7,284 bases of DNA from Alphaproteobacteria bacterium UBA3637 (lineage in GTDB: Bacteria; Pseudomonadota; Alphaproteobacteria; CAAHEQ01; UBA3637): positions 1 through 7,284 of the forward strand of contig DFKU01000003.1 of the NCBI GenBank assembly GCA_002373615.1, written 5' to 3'. The notes beneath the pieces were generated by a model. The model was not told where the DNA came from, did no database searches, and was given only the letters and a program-made list of their open reading frames with translations. Below are positions 1-5,576 of this stretch, piece after piece. Each line of letters begins with the position of its first letter. Positions within the stretch are counted from its first letter, which is position 1. A program made the position numbers and the translations under genes.

Positions 1-51
1 CAGGTGCGAGTCCCGCAAGGGGTGGAAGTTCGAGTCTTCTTCAGGGCACCA
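1..51 (+). tRNA. tRNA-Leu, 3' portion (anticodon probably CAG)
   Basis: This is the 3' part of a class II tRNA; the 5' half lies outside the window. Read backwards from the end, CCA is at 49-51, discriminator A at 48, and the 3' acceptor strand TCAGGGC at 41-47. The T-arm is GGAAG (24-28), loop TTCGAGT (29-35), CTTCT (36-40). A long variable arm TCCC-GCAA-GGGG lies at 11-22. The long variable arm with A73 fits leucine. The first bases, CAG followed by GT, fit anticodon 34-36 plus 37-38 of a tRNA-Leu(CAG), with GCGAG as the 3' anticodon stem. The anticodon call is an inference because the 5' stem is not visible. Confidence 0.88.
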
Positions 52-61
52 AATTAAAAGC

Positions 62-90
62 AAAGCCTCTTGAGTAAGAGGCTTTTTTTT
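62..90 (+). terminator. Rho-independent terminator, probably bidirectional
   Basis: A perfect 10-bp hairpin, AAAGCCTCTT (62-71), loop GAGT (72-75), AAGAGGCTTT (76-85), is followed by a continuous T-run to 90. It sits 11 nt after the tRNA CCA end and terminates the tRNA transcript. On the minus strand the same hairpin is followed by CTTTTAATTT, so it can also end the convergent lipoprotein mRNA, whose stop codon (89-91) touches the hairpin's right side. Confidence 0.9.
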
Positions 91-481
91 ATTTTTCTAA
101 ATTCAAAAAAACATTTTCTTCCTTAAATGTCCACATAGCCCCTGTGGCAGGATCCACAATCAACATACCAATCAATCCGCCAAATAAAATATTGGCCCAA
201 TACCAGCCATTGATGCGTGTATCCAATATCTTTTCATCGGCAGCATATCCTTGTTTTTCAGAATGAATAGTGTAAGTTTCGCCAGAAAAATAGCCTCTTT
301 TTTTCTTTAAAGAAACAGAGGCTGGAACAATTCCAGAATAAACAACCATCCCTTCTTTGTTGGTAATTTTAAGATTCGCCTTTTCAACATTGCTGTTAAA
401 AGCAACTGTTTCATAGGGAGAATCTACAATTGAACAACAACCCGATAGCAATAAAAAACTTCCAAGTATTAATCTTTTCAT
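89..481 (-). CDS. Small outer-membrane-type lipoprotein, PEGA-like
   Basis: A 130-residue predicted lipoprotein of unknown function. The N-terminus MKRLILGSFLLLSGC is a classic lipoprotein signal with lipobox LSG-C, so the acylated residue is C15, followed by a second Cys. Residues about 22-80 look like a small beta-sandwich of the PEGA kind found in surface lipoproteins. Residues 91-117 (NGWYWANILFGG..., then DPATGAMW) are a glycine-rich hydrophobic stretch seen in many small lipoproteins of the form 'GWxWxNIxxGG...SGAMY'. I chose ATG at 481 rather than the TTG two codons upstream, because AAGGAA at 494-489 sits 7 nt before the ATG and would be too close to the TTG. The gene converges on the tRNA and shares its terminator. 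Its long structured leader suggests regulated expression. Confidence 0.82.
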   Translation of the reverse strand: MKRLILGSFLLLSGCCSIVDSPYETVAFNSNVEKANLKITNKEGMVVYSGIVPASVSLKKKRGYFSGETYTIHSEKQGYAADEKILDTRINGWYWANILFGGLIGMLIVDPATGAMWTFKEENVFLNLEK

Positions 482-488
482 AATCAAT

Positions 489-494
489 TTCCTT
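489..494 (-). promoter_or_regulatory. Ribosome binding site deciding the lipoprotein start
   Basis: On the minus strand AAGGAA is followed by the 7-nt spacer ATTGATT and ATG (481-479). This spacing supports the ATG start. The upstream in-frame TTG (487-485) would leave only 1 nt of spacer. Confidence 0.7.
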
Positions 495-498
495 TTTT

Positions 499-526
499 AA
501 AAAAATATATCGCTTGACGAGAGCGA
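499..526 (-). terminator. Weak terminator or attenuator hairpin before the lipoprotein gene
   Basis: On the minus strand TCGCT (526-522), a 7-nt loop, and AGCGA (514-510) form a 5-bp stem. It is followed by TATA and seven consecutive Ts (505-499), just ahead of the ribosome binding site. The stem is short, so termination may be partial. It could be the 3' end of a free-standing small RNA or a transcription attenuator. Bases 525-526 are also needed by a competing 9-bp helix (525-533 with 590-598). Confidence 0.45.
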
Positions 527-674
527 CTGGAAGTTAAAGTCTATCAATAATAATAGTGTACCTATTTGACCAGAGGCCTTATTCAGTACCTTCCAGTCAT
601 TGCTGGAAGATCCCATACCAGGACAATTATTGAGAGGACTTTAACCCTCTGGAACGGACGTCACCCCATTCCGT
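499..674 (-). ncRNA. Structured leader or small RNA upstream of the lipoprotein gene, class unrecognised
   Basis: RNA predicted to start near 673 from the promoter at 708-680 and run toward the lipoprotein ATG at 481. Helices seen, in plus coordinates: 533-541 with 637-645 (9 bp, perfect), 544-551 with 626-633 (8 bp, perfect), 557-559 with 623-625, and 561-563 with 620-622. An apical hairpin pairs 590-596 with 603-609 (7 bp, 6-nt loop), and a 5' hairpin pairs 654-658 with 670-674. The overall shape is a rod with a large asymmetric internal loop and an apical hairpin. This is loosely reminiscent of 6S RNA, but I see no sequence match to 6S. Competing pairings (525-533 with 590-598, and 633-637 with 646-650) make a switching leader equally possible. 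No plausible reading frame accounts for this region. Confidence 0.5.
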
Positions 675-679
675 CTTTA

Positions 680-708
680 AAGATACCATTTTAAAAAAAA
701 TTTGTCAA
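680..708 (-). promoter_or_regulatory. Sigma70-type promoter for the minus-strand leader RNA and lipoprotein
   Basis: On the minus strand a perfect -35 TTGACA (708-703) is followed by a 17-nt spacer and -10 TATCTT (685-680), which matches TATAAT at 4 of 6 positions. The expected start near 673 places the whole structured leader inside the transcript. Confidence 0.65.
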
Positions 709-798
709 ACAAAATATTTAATTCACACCTAAAACGAAATTTTTTGAAACAATTTTTTAAAAAAAGAAAAAATATCCTAAACAGACATAAAAAAGCAC
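709..798. other. AT-rich spacer between divergent promoters
   Basis: A strongly A/T-rich stretch with several A and T tracts lies between the minus-strand promoter (708-680) and the plus-strand promoter (799-827). I see no gene, RNA or clear operator here. The A-tracts may act as an UP element or curved DNA for the downstream promoter, but that is speculative. Confidence 0.4.
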
Positions 799-827
799 TT
801 GACAAGAAAAAAGAATATGTTTAGACT
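799..827 (+). promoter_or_regulatory. Sigma70-type promoter of the pilin-like operon
   Basis: A perfect -35 TTGACA (799-804) is followed by a 17-nt spacer (805-821) and -10 TAGACT (822-827), 4 of 6 matches. Transcription would start near 834, about 35 nt before the first ATG at 869. Confidence 0.68.
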
Positions 828-868
828 AACGTTCAACAGATGATAAACTTATAAGAAATGGGGAAAAA

Positions 869-1249
869 ATGAAAATGTATGAAAATGGTCGTTCGATGGT
901 GGAAATGTTAGGTGTTTTGGCCATTATCGGTGTTTTATCTGTGACGGGAATTTATGGGTACACTTTGGCAATGCGTAAGTTCCGCGCGAATGAGATCTTG
1001 AATACAGCCAATATATTGGCTATTATGGCCGATAGTATGGATCAGGGCCAAGGAGGATGTGTTAAATTATCTGCTTCAGACCTGCCAAAACCAGCCGGCG
1101 TAAAAGAAATGGTCGCAGAAAGAGAAGCCGGAGAAACAGAGGTATGTATCGAACTCGATCCGAACGAAACAGAAACTGTTTGCCCTGGTTCTGAACTCAA
1201 AAGTAGTAGATGTGGTAATGATTCTTGCACTTGCTCTGGCGACGAATAG
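869..1249 (+). CDS. Type IV pilin-like (prepilin) protein
   Basis: A 126-residue protein with a class III signal. A short leader MKMYENG is followed by RSMVEMLGVLAIIGVLS, so prepilin peptidase would cut after G7 and the mature protein would have Glu at +5 (E12), the residue needed for pilin assembly. The hydrophobic helix spans about residues 10-33. The rest is a short soluble domain with six cysteines (64, 93, 105, 115, 120, 122), clustered at an acidic C-terminus. At about 119 mature residues it is the size of a minor pilin or pseudopilin. SD GGGGA at 860-864 serves ATG 869 with 4-nt spacing; the ATG at 875 with 10-nt spacing is an alternative and leaves the signal intact. It is the first gene of an apparent operon, and its stop codon overlaps the next gene's SD. 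No assembly ATPase or other pilus gene is in the window. Confidence 0.8.
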   Translation: MKMYENGRSMVEMLGVLAIIGVLSVTGIYGYTLAMRKFRANEILNTANILAIMADSMDQGQGGCVKLSASDLPKPAGVKEMVAEREAGETEVCIELDPNETETVCPGSELKSSRCGNDSCTCSGDE

Positions 1250-1253
1250 GAGG
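1248..1253 (+). promoter_or_regulatory. Shine-Dalgarno overlapping the pilin stop codon
   Basis: AGGAGG begins inside the TAG stop of the pilin-like gene and precedes ATG 1258 by 4 nt. It selects 1258 as the start of the next gene rather than the upstream in-frame ATG at 1225, which would overlap the pilin gene and lacks a comparable SD. The overlap suggests translational coupling. Confidence 0.75.
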
Positions 1254-1257
1254 CCTT

Positions 1258-2793
1258 ATGAAAGTTTTATCTGAATCCGGAAGTACTTTTTCAAAAACGG
1301 TTATTATTTTGAGTTGTATTGGAATGTTAGCGGCCTATGGTATTTATTGGGCCCAAAAAGCTTTGGACAATATTTATGCCGATGACATTATCAATAGTGT
1401 TTGGGAAAAGGCCAAAGAAGAAAAAAAGAGAATTGATCCCATTGATACAGAAGAGGAGGAAGAAGATGATGGCAGGTCTTATTCCCGCCAAATTGAAAGA
1501 AAGGGTTTTGGCTTTTCAATCGCAGAAGGGTCAACCCCTGCTTTAATTAAAGTCAATACTGAAAAGAAAGCCATAACGCCGGGGGTTTGTAGGGCTTTAA
1601 AAAAGAAATTTAAAGAAAGTATGTGGTGGGACGCCTTTACAAAGGTTGTCGTCGTAGACAGAATGGGCGACGAAAAAACAGATGTGCTGATTTATGATTG
1701 TCCTCATGAAAAAATCCCAACTTTACGCTTTTACGCAAAATTTGCAGATACTCAAGAACCAGAAACAGAAGAAGCTCAGGAAGAAGAAATTACCTCAATT
1801 AGTCCAGCATTACCGCCGCCAGCCCCTGTTTCGGTTCCTTCTTCTGCACCAACCAGACGAGTTCCTGTCCCCTCTTATACAAGGTCAGCGCGAACAACTT
1901 GCCCCAGCGGCACATCTGCCAGTGGACGTGGAGGAATTGCAACAACGGGATGTCGGTGTAATTTGGTTGGAGAATCTTGGAATGGGCGCAGCTGCGAAAT
2001 GAAAGCCTGTCCTGAAGGAAGTTCAAGAAATGTTGCCAATAAAGGGGAAAGAACAAATGTATCCGGTTGCATATGCAATAATGCTACCCCTGTTTGGTTA
2101 GCTTTAAAAGACGTTTGCGTAGCAAATTGTCCCGATGGAAGGGTATTAGATAGAGCGACTGGAGCCTGTCTGTCAAATAAAAATAACCAAGATTGTCGCT
2201 GGGGGGTTTGCCAAACCTGTGAAGGAAATGGTATTCGCCAAAATATCAATAAAGACCAAGTTTGTCAGGTTGCAGGTTTGAATGGTCTGTGCAATGGAAA
2301 CGGAACCTGTTATCCAACAGAAGGACGTAAATGTTCTTCGGTCAGAGGATGCCCCAATGGCGAATTTTGTAACTATGGAGGAAATTACAATTCAACCAAA
2401 AAGCAAATTGGTAAATTTGGTCAAACACCTAATGTGTGTCAAGTGGTCAATGCTGAAGAGTTTACCTATAAAAAAGTGACCTATTATTACAACTCTGAAG
2501 AAGACCTAAAGGCATGGTGTCGCGCGGCCAATAACAAGCCAAATTGCCTGTGGGGATACTTATCCAAATCTGGGGCCATCAGCTGGTGCACCAGTTTAGG
2601 GAAGCGTTTATTGACAAAAGCCGAATTGGCAAGCGTATGGAATGAACTGAAAAAAGAGCTGCCGCAAACCTATAAAGGCTATGCTTATTGGGTGGAAGAA
2701 GGCGTTTGGATCGAAGATTTCAAAGGAAGACGCAGTTTCGGTAACAGTCACCCTGATGGTTATGGTGGCCGCGGCGGTGTCGTCTGCAGATAA
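1258..2793 (+). CDS. Membrane-anchored Cys-rich surface protein with adhesin-like C-terminal domain
   Basis: 511 residues, function not recognised. Visible architecture: a pilin-like N-terminus SESGSTFSKTVIIL with a hydrophobic helix at about 14-32; an acidic, charged, probably helical stretch (50-72); a globular part (about 80-165) with two cysteines; an acidic linker followed by a Pro/Ser-rich linker (184-206); a Cys-rich region (215-394) with about 20 cysteines in EGF-like spacing; and a C-terminal domain (about 405-511) containing WCTSLGKRLLTKAELASVW and ending GGVVCR. That last domain resembles the C-type-lectin, FGE-like or DUF1566-like folds found on bacterial surface adhesins, recognised by pattern only. 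Unlike its neighbour it lacks Glu at +5 after a possible cleavage after G8, where the residue is K13. It follows the pilin-like gene by 8 nt and probably shares its mRNA, so a pilus-tip or surface-binding role is a reasonable inference. The alternative is a simple N-anchored periplasmic protein. Confidence 0.72.
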   Translation: MKVLSESGSTFSKTVIILSCIGMLAAYGIYWAQKALDNIYADDIINSVWEKAKEEKKRIDPIDTEEEEEDDGRSYSRQIERKGFGFSIAEGSTPALIKVNTEKKAITPGVCRALKKKFKESMWWDAFTKVVVVDRMGDEKTDVLIYDCPHEKIPTLRFYAKFADTQEPETEEAQEEEITSISPALPPPAPVSVPSSAPTRRVPVPSYTRSARTTCPSGTSASGRGGIATTGCRCNLVGESWNGRSCEMKACPEGSSRNVANKGERTNVSGCICNNATPVWLALKDVCVANCPDGRVLDRATGACLSNKNNQDCRWGVCQTCEGNGIRQNINKDQVCQVAGLNGLCNGNGTCYPTEGRKCSSVRGCPNGEFCNYGGNYNSTKKQIGKFGQTPNVCQVVNAEEFTYKKVTYYYNSEEDLKAWCRAANNKPNCLWGYLSKSGAISWCTSLGKRLLTKAELASVWNELKKELPQTYKGYAYWVEEGVWIEDFKGRRSFGNSHPDGYGGRGGVVCR

Positions 2794-2804
2794 AGAAAAG
2801 AACG

Positions 2805-3575
2805 ATGTGTCCAAAATTCAAACCTAAATCTATTTTAATTACCGGGGCTTCCAGTGGAATTGGAAAGGCTTTAAGTTTGCAATACGCGCAAGATGGGATT
2901 GTTCTTCATTTATGTGGGCGCAACGAAAATCGCCTAAAAGAAGTGGCGAATCTATGTGGGGAAAAAGGGGCAAAAGTTTTTACTTACCTGTTTGATACAA
3001 CGGATGAAAAAGAAGCACAAAAAGCCATTTTATCGGCGCACAAAAATAAGCCGTTGGATTTAGTGATTGCCAATGCCGGGGTTTCGGGGGGTGTTTTGGG
3101 AACAGATGAAACACCCGTTTCCACGCGTCAAATCATGCAAACAAATGTGTTTGGTACATTGAATACAGTACTGCCCGCTATTGAGATGATGAAAAAAAGA
3201 GGGGGACAAATTGCTTTGGTGGCCAGCCTGGCCGGATACCGTGGTATGGGCAGTTGTCCCGCCTATTCCGCCAGCAAGGCCTGTGTGAAAGCGTTTGGGG
3301 AAGCACTTCGGGGGCAACATAAATATAAAAATTTACATATCACAACCATTTGCCCCGGTTTTATTGAAACACCACTGACCGATAAAAACAGGTTTTACAT
3401 GCCCTTTTTAATGAAAGCAGATAAAGCAGCCAAACTGATAAAAAAACGCTTGGAAAGGGCCCCTGCCCTGATTGCTTTTCCGTGGCCGATGGCCTTTGGT
3501 GCTTGGCTGGGTGGGGCACTGCCCACATGGATTGCCTTGCCTTTATTCAGTTTGTTTCCCAAAAAAGAAAAATAA
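2805..3575 (+). CDS. Short-chain dehydrogenase/reductase (classical SDR)
   Basis: 256 residues, the usual length for a classical SDR. NAD(P)-binding Rossmann motif TGASSGIG is at 13-20, and an acidic residue in FDTTD (D64) lies near the adenine-ring site. NAG is at 90-92 and the active-site Asn at 114 (TNVFG). Catalytic Ser is S141 in VASLAG, and the YxxxK motif is Y154/K158 in YSASK. CPG at 183-185 follows. All four members of the catalytic tetrad are present. R39 in CGRN, after beta-strand 2, hints at NADPH preference. The C-terminus (about 221-251) is strongly hydrophobic with several Trp and Pro residues and could associate with the membrane. The substrate cannot be told. The start lies 11 nt after the Cys-rich protein's stop with only a weak purine-rich SD (AAAGAAAAGAA), so it probably depends on read-through from the pilin-like operon. 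Confidence 0.9.
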   Translation: MCPKFKPKSILITGASSGIGKALSLQYAQDGIVLHLCGRNENRLKEVANLCGEKGAKVFTYLFDTTDEKEAQKAILSAHKNKPLDLVIANAGVSGGVLGTDETPVSTRQIMQTNVFGTLNTVLPAIEMMKKRGGQIALVASLAGYRGMGSCPAYSASKACVKAFGEALRGQHKYKNLHITTICPGFIETPLTDKNRFYMPFLMKADKAAKLIKKRLERAPALIAFPWPMAFGAWLGGALPTWIALPLFSLFPKKEK

Positions 3576-3578
3576 AAG

Positions 3579-3607
3579 TGGACAAGTACGGCAAATTTTG
3601 CTAAACT
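3579..3607 (+). promoter_or_regulatory. Probable promoter of the yfgM-bamB-der operon
   Basis: -35 TGGACA (3579-3584, one mismatch) is followed by a 17-nt spacer and -10 TAAACT (3602-3607), 4 of 6 matches. It lies in the 59-nt gap after the SDR gene. The -10 resembles TAGACT of the pilin operon promoter. I see no terminator between the SDR gene and this promoter, so read-through from upstream is also possible. Confidence 0.5.
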
Positions 3608-3621
3608 ATCCTATATTTTTT

Positions 3622-3629
3622 AAGGAGGT
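3622..3629 (+). promoter_or_regulatory. Strong Shine-Dalgarno fixing the YfgM-like start
   Basis: AAGGAGGT is a near-perfect anti-SD match, 5 nt before ATG 3635. It matters because this start includes the unusual Cys-rich N-terminal extension, which makes a mis-called start unlikely. Confidence 0.85.
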
Positions 3630-3634
3630 TCCAA

Positions 3635-4342
3635 ATGAAGTGGACAAAGAAAAAGAAATGCGATGGCTGTGGAACAGAAAACGAATGTTCTGATTGCAAA
3701 AAATATCAAGATAAAGCCTTTGAATTAGAGGTGGATGAAGAATTACAACAGGAAAGATTAGCTGAATTTTGGAAAAAATATTCTTGGGTCATTTACGGAG
3801 GCGTTACTGCTGTTTTATTGATAACCGCCGGCGCGGAATGGTATCGTGCCCATCAAAAAAAGGTACGCTTAAGCGAATCTGATTCCTTTGAACAAGCAAG
3901 TCTTTTGATGCATGAGGGGAAAAATGAAGAAGCCCTAAAAGCCTTTGAAGTCCTTTCAAAATCTGGAAAAACAGGATATCGTGTGTTGGCTTTGATGAAT
4001 TTAGCCGATATACAAATGAATTTGGGGCAATCTGAAGATGCCATAAAAACAATGAAAACTATTTTAGATACAACGGACAAGTCAGATCCTTTGTATTTAG
4101 TGACTTCTTTAAGTTATGTAGGAAAACAAGTGGATTCATCAAATGCAGATGAATTATTGAAAGTGTTGGAACCTGCTTTACAAAATGAGGCTTTTCAAGG
4201 GCTGGCCACCGAGTTGGCTGTGCCATTGTTGATAAAACAAGGGAAAAAAGCTGAGGCTAATGTCTTAATTCAAAAGGCCATTTCGAATCCGATGACATCT
4301 GATGGCTCAAAAGCCAGATTAAACGCTTTGAAGGGAGAGTAA
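3635..4342 (+). CDS. yfgM: YfgM-like TPR membrane protein with Cys-rich N-terminus
   Basis: 235 residues. After a lysine-rich start, four cysteines (C9, C12, C18, C21) form CxxC-x5-CxxC. The conserved core then begins at about residue 30 (ELEVDEELQQERLAEFWKKY). One transmembrane helix (about 50-68) follows, then a periplasmic part with helical, TPR-like repeats (about 83-215; for example 99-109 and 116-142). YfgM family proteins are N-in, single-pass ancillary partners of the SecYEG translocon and link it to periplasmic chaperones. The VDEELQQERL-WKKY start and the position directly before bamB and der identify this one. The Cys-rich extension is not typical of the family as I know it and would be cytoplasmic, possibly binding a metal. 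It is followed 1 nt later by the BamB gene. hisS, which often precedes yfgM in gammaproteobacteria, is absent here. Confidence 0.83.
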   Translation: MKWTKKKKCDGCGTENECSDCKKYQDKAFELEVDEELQQERLAEFWKKYSWVIYGGVTAVLLITAGAEWYRAHQKKVRLSESDSFEQASLLMHEGKNEEALKAFEVLSKSGKTGYRVLALMNLADIQMNLGQSEDAIKTMKTILDTTDKSDPLYLVTSLSYVGKQVDSSNADELLKVLEPALQNEAFQGLATELAVPLLIKQGKKAEANVLIQKAISNPMTSDGSKARLNALKGE

Positions 4343-4343
4343 A

Positions 4344-5576
4344 ATGAAACGTATTGGGGTTTTATTATTGGGAACTTGTTTGATATTGGGGGCATGCTCG
4401 GACACCAAAAAGATTGCCCCAAAAGAAGGGCGAATTGCGGTGTTGGCAACTGAAGAAACCGCTCAATCCAGTGAAAAGGTGCGTTTAGATAAGGCCGCCA
4501 ATATTACCCAATGGACGGCCCCAAACACCAATACCAGAAACAAAATGCCTGCCCTTTCCTTGAAAAATACAAAAGAATGGAAAGCAAAAGGAGCAGAAGG
4601 CCGAGGCAAAAACGATTTGCCAATGGTTAGCCCTGTTGTAATGGGGGATAAAGTCTATACTTTGGATAATGAAAGCCAAGTGTTTGCACGAAATGTAAAA
4701 GAGGGAAATGAATCGTGGCACGCCGTTTTAGGAACAAAATTGCAAGGGGTTGGTTTAACGGCCAATAAAAATTTTGTTATTGCCGTGGATGAAAACGGAA
4801 CGGTGAAAGCCTTTAATACAAAGGGAAAAGAGCTGTGGAAAAAGGAATTTAATACCCCCTTCAGAAATGCCCCGTTGTTGAACGAAAATACACTTTATCT
4901 GTTATCCGCCAACAATGATTTATGGGTATTAAATGCCAAAACCGGGGATGAAAAATGGCGCTATAAAACAACTGCTCCCTTAACCTTATTGCAAGGAATG
5001 GGGCGCCCTGCTTTGTCGGGTAATGTCTTGGTCGTACCGTTTTCAAGTGGTGAGGCTGTGGCCTTTGATGCCGATTCCGGCACTTTGTTATGGATTCAAG
5101 ATTTAGTGGGTGAAAAAGTCTTTAATGCAGTAGCAGGCCTCACACAAATGAGCGCTTCGCCCGTAATTGAAAATGGGATTGTTTATTTGGTGGGACATGG
5201 AGGAAAAACCATGGCTGCCAATTTAAAAACAGGGGAAAGCTTGTGGCAATTGGCGCGCGGTGGCAAAACAACACCCCTCATCAGCGGAAATGCCTTATTC
5301 TTTGTGGACAATGACAATAATTTAGTCGCCCTCAATAAAAAAAGTGGCAAACTTTTTTGGGAAACAAAATTGGACAAGGTCGTTTGGAAAGGCCCTTATT
5401 TAGTGAATGAAAAGTTGGTTTTATTCGCCGATGAAAAAGGCATTTTAGTGGATCCGAAAAACGGAAAAGTAACACCATCCGAAAAAAGAATTGCAGGGTC
5501 AACACCGGCCTTTACGAATGAGGGTGTGTATTTCATGGGCGATAATGGTGCGCTGTATCATTGGGGGAACATTTAG
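4344..5576 (+). CDS. bamB: Outer membrane assembly lipoprotein BamB
   Basis: 410 residues. The signal MKRIGVLLLGTCLILGAC carries a lipobox ending LGA-C, so C18 is the lipidated residue. The mature part is built of PQQ-type beta-propeller repeats with the recurring 'G-x-x-x-W' blade ending: GNESW (121-125), GKELW (161-165), GDEKW (201-205), GTLLW (246-250), GESLW (297-301) and GKLFW (335-339). Blade starts such as VSPVVMGDKVY and ASPVIENGIVYL alternate with them. BamB is the periplasm-facing scaffold lipoprotein of the Bam complex and helps BamA insert outer-membrane beta-barrel proteins. The family usually has 380-400 residues with eight blades, consistent with this length. It starts 1 nt after the YfgM-like stop (SD GGGAGAG) and its stop abuts the der start, so all three are probably cotranslated. 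PQQ-dependent enzyme activity is unlikely because of the lipobox and gene context. Confidence 0.92.
   Translation: MKRIGVLLLGTCLILGACSDTKKIAPKEGRIAVLATEETAQSSEKVRLDKAANITQWTAPNTNTRNKMPALSLKNTKEWKAKGAEGRGKNDLPMVSPVVMGDKVYTLDNESQVFARNVKEGNESWHAVLGTKLQGVGLTANKNFVIAVDENGTVKAFNTKGKELWKKEFNTPFRNAPLLNENTLYLLSANNDLWVLNAKTGDEKWRYKTTAPLTLLQGMGRPALSGNVLVVPFSSGEAVAFDADSGTLLWIQDLVGEKVFNAVAGLTQMSASPVIENGIVYLVGHGGKTMAANLKTGESLWQLARGGKTTPLISGNALFFVDNDNNLVALNKKSGKLFWETKLDKVVWKGPYLVNEKLVLFADEKGILVDPKNGKVTPSEKRIAGSTPAFTNEGVYFMGDNGALYHWGNI

Noticed and set aside
485..487. TTG as the start of the lipoprotein gene
   Set aside because: It lies 1 nt after the AAGGAA ribosome binding site. The ATG at 481-479 has proper spacing and gives a clean lipoprotein signal.
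1225..1257. Upstream ATG at 1225 as the start of the Cys-rich protein
   Set aside because: It would overlap the pilin-like gene and disrupt a clean pilin-like N-terminus. AGGAGG directly precedes ATG 1258.
1875..2249. Minus-strand and alternate-frame ORFs across the Cys-rich gene, the SDR gene, bamB and der
   Set aside because: They lie opposite or out of frame with well-supported genes, lack good ribosome binding sites and show no recognisable domains.
3591..3601. GCAAATTTTGC as a terminator after the SDR gene
   Set aside because: The palindrome leaves a 1-nt loop and is not followed by a proper T-run; it lies within the promoter spacer.
3472..3693. A 73-codon plus-strand ORF spanning the SDR end and the YfgM-like start
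   Set aside because: It overlaps two well-supported genes in another frame and crosses the promoter and SD of the yfgM operon.
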